From assembly GCF_019331715.1 (NCBI RefSeq), contig NZ_JAHBBG010000001.1, forward strand, positions 550,765-614,764: 64,000 nt of DNA, written 5' to 3'. Numbering within the stretch: the first letter of the stretch is position 1; every line of letters begins with the position of its first letter. A program made the translations under genes and the position numbers. This DNA is from Bifidobacterium simiiventris. GTDB lineage: Bacteria; Actinomycetota; Actinomycetes; Actinomycetales; Bifidobacteriaceae. The notes below the pieces were generated by a model that saw only the letters and a list, made by a program, of their open reading frames with translations, searched no databases and was not told where the DNA came from. Below, one piece after another: positions 9,146 through 16,615 of the stretch.

Positions 9146-10189
9146 ATGCCACAATCCACGCGCATCAGACCATCGGCAAGCCAGTCCCGGTCGAGAAGAC
9201 GCCCGACGCTGACCGAAATCGCCAGCCAGCTGGACGTCTCCGTGGCCACGGTGTCCAAAGTGATCAACGGGAAACCCGACGTGGCCGACGCCACCAGAAA
9301 CCGCGTGCAGGCCGCGCTGGACGCGATGAACTACGCGAAAAGCAGGTCCTCGACATCGCCGCTGATCGACGTGGTGCTGGAGCGGCTCGACAACGTCTGG
9401 GGACTGGAAGTCATCATCGGCGTGGAACGGGCCGCCCGCAGCCATCGCCTCGGCGTGGTGATCACGGAGACCCGAGGCGTCAGCGACGACCCCTCATTCT
9501 GGGTGGATGCATGTGTGGAGCGCAATCCGATCGGCGTGATCCTGGTGCTGAGCGATCTCGCCGAAGACGCGGCGCAACGACTGGCCGCCCGAAACATCCC
9601 CTACATGCTGCTCGACCCCTCGGGAGATCCCGACCCGGGCTCGGCATCCATCCGCGCCGACAACTGGAGCGGCGGGTTGGCAGGCACCCGGCATCTGCTG
9701 GATCTCGGCCACACGAACATCGGGGTCATCACCGGCCCCTCATCCATGCTGTGCTCACAGGCGCGACTGGCGGGGCATCTGGCCGCCATGGCGGAACGCG
9801 GGCTGTCCGTCGACGAATCGATGATTCTGGAAGGCGACTTCACCACGACATGTGGACGCGAGCTGGCGGCGAAGCTGCTCGCCCGCACGCCGCGCCCCAC
9901 CGCCATCGTCGCCGGCAACGACCTGGAGGCCATGGGCATCTACGACGCCGCCCACACGTTCAACCTGCGCATCCCCGACGACCTGTCGGTCATCGGATTC
10001 GACGACGTGCAGACCTCGGCCTATATGGGGCCGCCGCTGACCACGGTGCGCCAGCCCATTCGCGAGATGTCGTCGGAGGCGGTCGACCTGCTGCTGCGCT
10101 GGGACGAACGTGACACGCTGATGACCAATCTGACGCTGCCCACCACGCTGATCGTCAGAGGCAGCACCGCGCCATCGCCCGACGAATGA
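9146..10189 (+). CDS. LacI-family transcriptional regulator, divergent from the xylo-oligosaccharide operon
   Basis: The 347-residue protein has the LacI helix-turn-helix and hinge near residues 22-70 (PTLTEIASQLDVSVATVSKVING) followed by a periplasmic-binding-protein-like sensor domain ending in the usual IGFDDV and TVRQP segments. It should repress or modulate the divergent importer/xylosidase operon in response to a sugar. The ATG at 9146 is chosen because GAGGAGGTG precedes it and the family begins there, although the frame is open 95 codons upstream. The Ser/Arg-rich extension of about 20 residues before the HTH is longer than usual. It converges on a second lacI gene, the stop codons being 5 bp apart. 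Confidence 0.9.
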   Translation: MPQSTRIRPSASQSRSRRRPTLTEIASQLDVSVATVSKVINGKPDVADATRNRVQAALDAMNYAKSRSSTSPLIDVVLERLDNVWGLEVIIGVERAARSHRLGVVITETRGVSDDPSFWVDACVERNPIGVILVLSDLAEDAAQRLAARNIPYMLLDPSGDPDPGSASIRADNWSGGLAGTRHLLDLGHTNIGVITGPSSMLCSQARLAGHLAAMAERGLSVDESMILEGDFTTTCGRELAAKLLARTPRPTAIVAGNDLEAMGIYDAAHTFNLRIPDDLSVIGFDDVQTSAYMGPPLTTVRQPIREMSSEAVDLLLRWDERDTLMTNLTLPTTLIVRGSTAPSPDE

Positions 10190-10194
10190 TCCGA

Positions 10195-11217
10195 TCAGGC
10201 CTGGGGTGCGCCGGTGGTCTGGCGCACCTCGAGCCTTGGCGTCATGACGATGCGGCGTTCCGATATGCGCCGCCCCTCGTCCTGCTGGGCCTTGGCGTTC
10301 ATGATCATCTTGACCGATTCCTGCGCGACGCCGAGAAACGGCTGGTGCACCGTGGTCAGCCCCATACCCGCTACTGGAAACACATCGTCGAAGCCGATAA
10401 CCGAAAGCTCCTCGGGCACCAGCACCCGAAGGCGGGCCGCCGCATGCAGGATGCCGATGGCCGTCAGATCGTTGAACCCGAAGATGGCGGTCGGCGGCTC
10501 TGGCATCCGCAGGAAACGCATGGCGGCATCGAATCCGGCCTCCGACATGAAGTCGCCCGTCGCGACCAATGCCGGATCGAGCTGAAGACCAGCCTCACGC
10601 AGCGCCATGCCAAGCCCCGCCATACGCGCAGCCGACGATTCGGAATCATCGGGCCCCGACACGACCGCGATGCGCCGGTGCCCCAACCCGACAAGATGCC
10701 GGCCGGCGATCAATCCGCCGGTCCAATTGTCGACGCCTATGGAAAGCGTCTCCTCGCTGGAGCCACGATTCATGTCGACGATCACGAACGGGATCGACCG
10801 GGATCGGAACAGCTTGCGTTCCTTGTCGGTGACATCGGGAAGGTCGACGATCATGCCCAGCGGGTTGCGACGCAGGATCTGCAGGAACAGCTCATAGCGG
10901 TCTGCTCCAGGCTTTGTTTCACTGACCGTCACGCCGGCGCCCATCGCGTTGGCCTGCGAGGTCGCTCCCCGCAGGAACTCGACCAAGCCGTTGCCATCCC
11001 CATACGGCAAGATCAGTTCGACGGTGGACGACATCTTCGCGTCAAGCTGCCTCTTGCGGCGATACCCGACCTGTTCCAGCACCTTCTCGACGTTCTGCCG
11101 AGTGGCGTCCGATACGCCGTCACGTCCGTTGACCACCTTGGACACCGCGGCGATCGACACGCCCGATCGCTGGGCGATCTCAGCCAACGTGACTTTTCGC
11201 TCTGCATTGCCTGTCAT
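10195..11217 (-). CDS. LacI-family transcriptional regulator, divergent from carboxylesterase gene
   Basis: The 340-residue regulator has the HTH near residues 9-33 (VTLAEIAQRSGVSIAAVSKVVNG) and a ligand-binding domain with IGFDDVFP and TVHQPFLG at the C-terminal side. A GTG two codons upstream is possible, but the ATG at 11217 has GAGG at the right distance. It is divergent from the carboxylesterase, which it probably controls together with itself, and it converges on the first lacI gene. The two regulators share architecture but are clearly different in sequence, so they probably answer to different sugars. Confidence 0.88.
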   Translation of the reverse strand: MTGNAERKVTLAEIAQRSGVSIAAVSKVVNGRDGVSDATRQNVEKVLEQVGYRRKRQLDAKMSSTVELILPYGDGNGLVEFLRGATSQANAMGAGVTVSETKPGADRYELFLQILRRNPLGMIVDLPDVTDKERKLFRSRSIPFVIVDMNRGSSEETLSIGVDNWTGGLIAGRHLVGLGHRRIAVVSGPDDSESSAARMAGLGMALREAGLQLDPALVATGDFMSEAGFDAAMRFLRMPEPPTAIFGFNDLTAIGILHAAARLRVLVPEELSVIGFDDVFPVAGMGLTTVHQPFLGVAQESVKMIMNAKAQQDEGRRISERRIVMTPRLEVRQTTGAPQA

Positions 11218-11234
11218 AACCACCTCAGTTAATA

Positions 11235-11244
11235 GAAAATTTTC
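11235..11244. promoter_or_regulatory. GAAAATTTTC palindrome upstream of second lacI gene
   Basis: An exact copy of the palindrome at 8885-8894 is placed about 18 bp before the lacI start codon, a position suited to autoregulation. Confidence 0.45.
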
Positions 11245-11327
11245 GTTCTTGTTTCAGTATAGCGAAACCTCGCAATCAGTCAGGCAATCCTTCATATTCC
11301 AGCAATACATGCTGATAGACATCATTC

Positions 11328-11355
11328 TTGACACAGGTTCCCCAACTGATAGCAT
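11328..11355 (+). promoter_or_regulatory. Promoter of the carboxylesterase gene
   Basis: TTGACA (11328-11333) and TAGCAT (11350-11355) are spaced by 16 bp on the plus strand. A GAAAATTTTA variant of the palindrome follows at 11387-11396, inside the predicted leader, where a bound repressor would block elongation. Confidence 0.55.
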
Positions 11356-11386
11356 TACTCATGTCGATATTTTTCTAAATTTAAAA

Positions 11387-11396
11387 GAAAATTTTA
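11387..11396. promoter_or_regulatory. GAAAATTTTA operator-like site in carboxylesterase leader
   Basis: This is a one-mismatch copy of the palindrome at 8885 and 11235. It lies about 30 bp downstream of the predicted -10 box of the carboxylesterase promoter. Confidence 0.35.
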
Positions 11397-11507
11397 TATC
11401 AGCGGCCGTCATCCGGCATTCATCCGGGGCGCGAACCGCCGACGACGGAGTCCCCCGGAGCCCGACCGTCCGGTTCGCCGCCCATCGTCATCAGGCAAAG
11501 GAGCAAG

Positions 11508-12929
11508 ATGGTAGCACGACAAGTCATCACCCGATACGGGGCCATCGAGGGCCTTGCCCTCGAGGATCCGAACATTACCGCATTCAGGGGCGTGCCGTTC
11601 GCCGCTCCCCCGGTCGGCGAGCTGCGCTGGCGCGCCCCGCAGCCGCTTCGGCCGTGGGACGGCGTGCTCAAAGCGCATGATTTCTCGCCGATCAGCATGC
11701 AGCCGATGAGCGGCCCGGACGAGTTCTATGGCAGGGAGTGGGGCGTCGATCCCGCGACACCGCGCTCCGAGGACTCGCTCTACCTGAACATTTGGACGCC
11801 CGCGCTGCGAGGTTCCGGCGACGAGGTCGGATTCCTCGGCGCAGACAACCCGCGATTGCCGGTGCTGGTGTGGATCTACGGCGGCGCCTACCAGTGCGGC
11901 ACCGCTTCGGAGAAGGAGTTCGACGGAGCGTCGTTCGCACGCCGCGGCATCGTCGTGGTGACTGTATCCTATCGTCTCAACGTGTTCGGCTTCTTCACGC
12001 ACCCCGGTCTGCGGCATCCCACCGAACCGACCGCGAACTTCGGCATGCTCGACCAGCAGGCGGCCATCGCTTGGGTCAAGAACAACATCGAGGCGTTCGG
12101 CGGCGACCCCGGCACCATCACCGTCGCCGGCCAGTCGGCCGGTTCGGCCAGCGTACTCGCCCAATGCGCGTCCGCATCGTCAGACGGCCTGTTCCAGCGC
12201 GCGATCATGCAGTCCGGCGGCGGGCTCGGCGTCTTCAACGAGCACCTGTGGTCGCTGGCGGAATCGCAACGCAACGGCGAACGGTTCCTCGCTTCGCTCG
12301 GCGTCTCGTCGATCGACGAGGCCCGATCGATCCCCGCCGCCGAACTGCTCGACGCGGCCTGTGCATTCCCGGTACCACCGGACTCCGGCCGCGAAGGCGA
12401 CTGGCCGATGCTGGTCAACTGGATCCCCTGCGTCGACGGTCGGTTCCTCACCGACCAGTATGGTGACGCCCTGCTTCATCCGCACAGCGAGCGCCATCAT
12501 CGTCGCAAGCTGCTGATCGGCAACACCACCGGCGAGTTCACCGTCCCCGGACCGAACGGCACGCCGGTGCCCGAAGGCGAGCTGGGCAATATCAGGCTGG
12601 CGAACGCATGGATCGAAGCCGGCGACCCGAAACCGTTCTTCTACCGGTTCGACGTGCAGATGCCCGGTGACGACGCCGGCGCGTTCCACTCTTCCGACCT
12701 GTGGTTCACGTTCAACACGCTGCACACCTGCTGGCGTCCGTTCTCCGGCTGGCATTACGACCTGTCCGCCGCCATGTGCGACTACTGGGCGAACTTCATC
12801 CGCACCGGCGACCCGAACGGCAGCGGGTACGACGGCACGCCGCTCCCCCGCTGGGATGCGTTCGATCCGTCGCATCCGCAGGCCATGCGATTCGGCCGCG
12901 AATCCGGCATGGAGTCTCTGGCCGGTTGA
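11508..12929 (+). CDS. Type-B carboxylesterase (alpha/beta hydrolase)
   Basis: The 473-residue protein is a carboxylesterase type B enzyme. Visible landmarks are FRGVPFAAPPVG near residue 27, EDSLYLNIWTP near 88, the oxyanion segment WIYGGAYQCG near 122, the nucleophile Ser210 in VAGQSAGSASV, a Glu in NTTGEF, and a His in GAFHSSDLWF. It has no signal peptide, so it acts inside the cell on esters of imported compounds. Its position beside a xylan-oligosaccharide locus suggests acyl or hydroxycinnamoyl decorations as substrates; this is inference, because the family is broad. An AAAGGAG site precedes the ATG. A strong hairpin after the stop probably ends the transcript. Confidence 0.88.
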   Translation: MVARQVITRYGAIEGLALEDPNITAFRGVPFAAPPVGELRWRAPQPLRPWDGVLKAHDFSPISMQPMSGPDEFYGREWGVDPATPRSEDSLYLNIWTPALRGSGDEVGFLGADNPRLPVLVWIYGGAYQCGTASEKEFDGASFARRGIVVVTVSYRLNVFGFFTHPGLRHPTEPTANFGMLDQQAAIAWVKNNIEAFGGDPGTITVAGQSAGSASVLAQCASASSDGLFQRAIMQSGGGLGVFNEHLWSLAESQRNGERFLASLGVSSIDEARSIPAAELLDAACAFPVPPDSGREGDWPMLVNWIPCVDGRFLTDQYGDALLHPHSERHHRRKLLIGNTTGEFTVPGPNGTPVPEGELGNIRLANAWIEAGDPKPFFYRFDVQMPGDDAGAFHSSDLWFTFNTLHTCWRPFSGWHYDLSAAMCDYWANFIRTGDPNGSGYDGTPLPRWDAFDPSHPQAMRFGRESGMESLAG

Positions 12930-12947
12930 TCGCCGGCCAAAACGAAT

Positions 12948-12990
12948 GCGGGGTGTGACCGTTGTGCCTGTTGCAACGGTCACACTCCGC
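12948..12990 (+). terminator. Long stem-loop after the carboxylesterase gene
   Basis: The arms GCGGGGTGTGACCGTTG and CAACGGTCACACTCCGC pair with one interior mismatch around a 9-nt loop, 18 bp after the stop codon. No T-run follows, so termination is probable but not certain. Confidence 0.55.
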
Positions 12991-13030
12991 ACGACCATCT
13001 ATGCCCGAGCAGCGCCGCGGGCACGTCACT

Positions 13031-13204
13031 GCGTCCGGATTCCACCAGCAGCATCGCCTTCCTGATGGAATCCGGACGCGGCAACGGCCATCAGCGTCCG
13101 CTTTCCATGAGCAGTGTCATCTTCCTGGAGGAAAACGGACGCCGCGAAGGCCGCAGGCGTCCGTTTTTCTCCAGCAGCCGCCGATCCGAGGAGATTTCGG
13201 ACGC
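13031..13204. repeat. Tandem array of three hairpins with an exact 63-bp period
   Basis: Three palindromic units begin at 13031, 13094 and 13157. Each starts GCGTCCG followed by a pyrimidine-rich ..TTCC or ..CTCC segment and ends with its complement in ..CGGACGC, giving stems of about 13 bp around loops of about 20 nt, with 15 bp between units. Arms co-vary: the first is perfectly paired, the others nearly so. It fills the 367-bp gap between the carboxylesterase and gnd together with the hairpins at both ends. The same type of array occurs at 46631. Confidence 0.75.
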
Positions 13205-13278
13205 TTCAGTATGCCGGCTCGGATTCGGCTAGAACTCGTGACATCCTCGACGAATCCGGCCCGCCAGACAGCGGCACC

Positions 13279-13317
13279 GACGAGATCGCAACCCGCTCAG
13301 TGGGTCGCGATCTCGTC
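13279..13317 (-). terminator. Stem-loop overlapping the 3' end of gnd
   Basis: GACGAGATCGC and GCGATCTCGTC, extended by ACCC/GGGT with one mismatch, form a 16-bp stem around a short loop that contains the gnd stop codon. It probably defines the 3' end of the gntK-gnd transcript. Confidence 0.5.
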
Positions 13318-14190
13318 GACCTTGGTGACGTGGCCGCCGAACTGGGCCCTGAGGGCCGTCACGACGCGCAGGATGTCGTCGGCCGCGCCGCGCGAATCCT
13401 GGCGCTGCCACAGGGCCGCGGCGGTGGTCGGCGTGGGCACGCCGAGTTCGAGCGCCGCCTCGACCATCCACTTGGCCTCGCCGGACTCGTTGGCGACCGG
13501 CGGCACGTTGTGCAGCGTCGGATCGTCCTTGGTCGCGTTCTCGAACAGGTCGAGCAGCCAGCTGGCGACGACCGAGCCGGAGCGCCACGAGGCCATCGTC
13601 TTGGCCGGGTCGGTCACGTATTCGCTGCGCATCATCGTGGCGAAGCCCTCGCCGAACGCCTGCATCATGCCATATTCGATGCCGTTGTGCACCATCTTGG
13701 CGAAATGGCCGCCTCCGACCGGGCCTGCGTGCACGAGACCGTACTCGCCTTCCGGCTTCAACGTCTCGAAGATCGGCAGCACGGTGGCGTAGTCCTCGGC
13801 CGAGCCGCCGACCATGAGCGCATAGCCGCGTTCCGCGCCCCACACGCCGCCGGAGACGCCGCAGTCGAGAAAGCCGATGCCACGTTCGGACAGCACGGAC
13901 GCATGTTCGCGGTCCTCGGTGTACTTGGAGTTACCACCGTCCACAACGATGTCGCCCGGCTCGAGCAGCTCGCCGAGCTTGGCGCTCGTGGATTCGGTGG
14001 GCACGCCGGCCGGCACCATGACCCACACGACGCGCGGGGTCCTGAGCGCGCCGACGAGCGCCTCGAGCGAGTCGACGTCGCGGCCGGAGTCGGGGTTCAT
14101 GTCGAAGCCGACGATCTCATGGCCGCCTTCGCGCAGCCGCTTGACCATGTTGCCGCCCATGCGGCCGAGTCCGATCATTCCCATTTGCAT
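13297..14190 (-). CDS. gnd: 6-phosphogluconate dehydrogenase, short decarboxylating form
   Basis: The 297-residue enzyme oxidises 6-phosphogluconate to ribulose 5-phosphate and CO2. It has the Rossmann motif GMIGLGRMGGNM at the N-terminus, VDGGNSKYTED near residue 88 and the GPVGGGHFAKMVHNGIEY segment near 160 that contains the catalytic Lys and the substrate-binding Asn. The length matches the short GndA/YqeC class (about 300 residues), which commonly uses NAD, rather than the 470-residue class. The start is backed by AAGGAAGG. It follows gluconate kinase by about 54 bp, so the pair converts gluconate to pentose phosphate; no gluconate permease gene is present here. Confidence 0.93.
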   Translation of the reverse strand: MQMGMIGLGRMGGNMVKRLREGGHEIVGFDMNPDSGRDVDSLEALVGALRTPRVVWVMVPAGVPTESTSAKLGELLEPGDIVVDGGNSKYTEDREHASVLSERGIGFLDCGVSGGVWGAERGYALMVGGSAEDYATVLPIFETLKPEGEYGLVHAGPVGGGHFAKMVHNGIEYGMMQAFGEGFATMMRSEYVTDPAKTMASWRSGSVVASWLLDLFENATKDDPTLHNVPPVANESGEAKWMVEAALELGVPTPTTAAALWQRQDSRGAADDILRVVTALRAQFGGHVTKVDEIATH

Positions 14191-14244
14191 GATGGTTGCA
14201 CCTTCCTTGGTGAATATGTGATGGGTGAATTGGTTGTGTGAGAT

Positions 14245-14862
14245 TTACAGTCCGAGCGCGGCGACGACCGCCGCGGCCTCCTGGTCGGGCGTGGTGCCGT
14301 GGCCGATCTCGACGTCGACGTGTACCTCGTCCGAACCCGGCTCCTCGAGGATGTCGAACTGGGACTGGAGCATGCTGGTCTTCATGAAATGGCCCTGGCG
14401 GTGCGACATGCGCGCCAGCACCTCGTCGTAGGTTCCCTTCATGTACACGAACACCACGCCCGGCCTGCGCAGCTTGTCGCGGTACGCCTTCTTGAGCGCG
14501 GAGCAGGTGACGACGGCCGGCTCGCCCGCGGCCACGCGCTGGTCGATCCATGCGGCGAGCGCGTCGAGCCACGGCCAGCGGTCCTCGTCGGTCAGCGGGT
14601 GGCCGGCGGCCATCTTCTCGATGTTGGCCTTGGGGTGGAAATCGTCGGCTTCGGCGTATTTGACGCCGAGTTTGGCGGACACGTGCTCGGCGACGGTTGT
14701 CTTGCCGCAGCCGCACACGCCCATGATGATGGCGATGGGTTTGGTGTGCGCGAAGTAGCCTTCCGGAATGGTGTTGGCCGAAATGAGATCAGGCCGCTCG
14801 TCCGACTGTGCGGACCGCGACGCGACATCCTGGGTCTGAGCCGAAATCTCGGTATTCGTCAT
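14245..14862 (-). CDS. gntK: Gluconokinase
   Basis: The 205-residue P-loop kinase phosphorylates gluconate to 6-phosphogluconate. After a variable N-terminal tail of about 40 residues come the Walker A motif GVCGCGKTTVAEH, the substrate motif EADDFHPKANIEKMAAG, and CSALKKAYRDKLR, all characteristic of the family. The start at 14862 has AAGGGAG upstream; the frame is open 29 codons further without a site. It is transcribed with gnd and divergently from the GntR-family regulator. Confidence 0.92.
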   Translation of the reverse strand: MTNTEISAQTQDVASRSAQSDERPDLISANTIPEGYFAHTKPIAIIMGVCGCGKTTVAEHVSAKLGVKYAEADDFHPKANIEKMAAGHPLTDEDRWPWLDALAAWIDQRVAAGEPAVVTCSALKKAYRDKLRRPGVVFVYMKGTYDEVLARMSHRQGHFMKTSMLQSQFDILEEPGSDEVHVDVEIGHGTTPDQEAAAVVAALGL

Positions 14863-14929
14863 CTGACGCTCCCTTGATATGATCGCGCAACCACGCGCTG
14901 TTTTGCATGACGTTTTATTTATCGACGTA

Positions 14930-15050
14930 CATTTCGTATGCCTTTTCATACTATATCACATCATTTGGAATACGCAATACGAAATATATGCGACTCACCC
15001 ATTACGTATGCCAATACGAATGACCTACGTTGCTTTTGTATGTGCGATAC
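14930..15050. promoter_or_regulatory. gntK/gntR intergenic operator cluster (CGTAT/ATACG half-sites)
   Basis: The AT-rich divergent region holds at least six CGTAT or ATACG half-sites. The clearest inverted repeat is CGTAT-GCCA-ATACG at 15005-15018; others are CGTATGCC at about 14936, ATACGCAATACG near 14971 and GTATGTGCGATAC near 15038. FadR/GntR-type regulators bind short inverted half-sites of this kind, so autoregulation and control of gntK-gnd are likely. Confidence 0.55.
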
Positions 15051-15058
15051 TTGACGGT

Positions 15059-15799
15059 ATGACTGTCAATACGACCAACGACAGCGGACGCAACGCGGAC
15101 CGTCCGCTGCACGACCGCCTGCTTGAGGAATGGGGCATGGCCGTGGTAAGCGGCGACATCGCCGTCGGAGAACGCTTGCCCGACCCCGCCATGGACGGCG
15201 ACACGCCGCCGTCGCGCACCGTGACGCGCGAAGCCACGAGGGTGCTGGAATCAATGGGGCTGGTGAGCGTCAAACGCAAGACCGGCGCCACCGTCAACCC
15301 GATCGAGCAATGGAACATGTTCGACCCGCAGGTCATCGGATGGCGACTGCGCGGCGCCCATCGGCTCGACGCGTTGCACGAGCTCTCCCAGCTGCGCGCC
15401 GCGGTGGAACCGATGGCCGCGCGACTCGCGGCGAGCGCCGCCACGCCCGACCAGTGGGCGGCGCTGACCGAGGCCGCCATCGGCATGGTGTCGCATTCGA
15501 ATCATGCCAACGGCCCGGATTATCTGGACGCCGACATGCGCTTTCACCGCACGCTGCTGCAGGCGTCCGGCAACCGCATGTTCGCCGAGCTGGGCGACGT
15601 GATCGCCTCGACGCTGAGGGGACGCACGCAGCACGAGCTGATGCCGCAGACCGCGGACCAGACCGCGCTGAATTTGCACGCCGAGATCGCCGCGCTGATC
15701 CGCAAAGGCGACGGCGAGGCCGCCGAGACGGCGATGCGACGCATCGTGGACGAATCCGAGGCCGCCATCGTGCGCCTCGCCACGGCCGACGAACGCTGA
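15059..15799 (+). CDS. FadR/GntR-family transcriptional regulator, probably of gluconate genes
   Basis: The 246-residue protein has an N-terminal winged helix (residues about 15-80, with RPLHDRLLEEWGMAVVSG and SRTVTREATRVLESMGLV) and a C-terminal FCD effector domain whose metal/ligand residues are seen in DADMRFHRTLLQASGN and LHAEIAALIRKGD. The ATG at 15059 is chosen because the HTH starts at the expected distance; no clear ribosome-binding site is visible, so a very short leader is possible. It is divergent from gntK-gnd across a region full of ATACG half-sites. Gluconate or 6-phosphogluconate as ligand is inference from the neighbours. Confidence 0.85.
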   Translation: MTVNTTNDSGRNADRPLHDRLLEEWGMAVVSGDIAVGERLPDPAMDGDTPPSRTVTREATRVLESMGLVSVKRKTGATVNPIEQWNMFDPQVIGWRLRGAHRLDALHELSQLRAAVEPMAARLAASAATPDQWAALTEAAIGMVSHSNHANGPDYLDADMRFHRTLLQASGNRMFAELGDVIASTLRGRTQHELMPQTADQTALNLHAEIAALIRKGDGEAAETAMRRIVDESEAAIVRLATADER

Positions 15800-15825
15800 G
15801 ATCCCGCCGCACACGCAGCCCGCAA

Positions 15826-15886
15826 CCGGCATGACGACGCCCGGCTTCCATCGCAACGGACGGAACGCCGGGCGTCGTCATGCCGG
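15826..15886. terminator. Bidirectional stem-loop between gntR and luxS
   Basis: Perfect 20-bp arms (15826-15845 and 15867-15886) enclose a 21-nt loop between two convergent genes. It can serve as a terminator for both strands. Confidence 0.65.
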
Positions 15887-15926
15887 ACTCCCGACGGTCG
15901 GGAACCGAACCGGCCATCGGTTCAGA

Positions 15927-16409
15927 TCAGACGACCTTGCGCTCGAACGGATCGGAGCTGATGCCCTTGGCGAGGATGTCCTTCGCCCATTCCTTCGCGG
16001 TGAACAGGCTGTGGTCGCGGTAGTTGCCGCAGCTTTCGATCGTCGTGGCCGGCACGTCGTCCCACGTGGCCTGGTAGGCGATGAACTCGAGTGATTCCTT
16101 GAGCGCCTTCGCCACGTCCTCGGTCGAATGCGTGCCCCAGGTCAGCAGATGGAAGCCGGTGCGGCAACCGAACGGCGAGCAGTCGATGTAGCCGGGGATG
16201 CGTTCGCGCAGCAGCACGGCGATCGTGTGCTCGATCGTGTGCAGGCCGGCAGTCGGGATCGCGTTCTCGTTCGGCTGGACGAGACGCAGGTCGTAGTTCG
16301 AGATCACGTCGCCGTTCGGGCCGGTCTGCGTATCGATGTAGCGCACGTACGGGGCCTTGACCTTCGTGTGATCGAGTTGGAAGCTTTCGACGACTGGCTT
16401 GTCGGCCAT
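15927..16409 (-). CDS. luxS: S-ribosylhomocysteine lyase LuxS
   Basis: The 160-residue metalloenzyme cleaves S-ribosylhomocysteine to homocysteine and DPD, the precursor of autoinducer-2. The metal-binding HTIEH motif (His57, His61), the catalytic Cys82 in SPFGCRTGF and the third metal ligand in [11 protein letters not shown] are all present, and the length is normal. The ATG at 16409 has AAGGAG upstream. It lies about 200 bp downstream of recQ on the same strand, and homocysteine-using genes (cystathionine enzymes) lie within 4 kb, so its main role may be activated-methyl-cycle recycling. Confidence 0.97.
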   Translation of the reverse strand: MADKPVVESFQLDHTKVKAPYVRYIDTQTGPNGDVISNYDLRLVQPNENAIPTAGLHTIEHTIAVLLRERIPGYIDCSPFGCRTGFHLLTWGTHSTEDVAKALKESLEFIAYQATWDDVPATTIESCGNYRDHSLFTAKEWAKDILAKGISSDPFERKVV

Positions 16410-16615
16410 TTCAGACTCCTTGTCTTGAGGATGATGTCCGTCTCCTATTGTTCCACCATCGACGGCGTTCATGGGGCGGATCGGCAAAATCGCTATAGAC
16501 GCTGCTTATAAGCGAGGACGCTTCCGCGCTGCTCGCCGGCACGTCGTTCCTCTGTCGGAGGGGCCACGTCACGCAGCGTCCGGGATCATCGTCCCCGCAT
16601 AACCAGCGCGCGACG

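Noticed and set aside
13031..13204. Possible CRISPR array
   Set aside because: The repeats are long palindromes whose arms vary from unit to unit, inter-unit spacing is only 15 bp, and no cas genes are present in the window.
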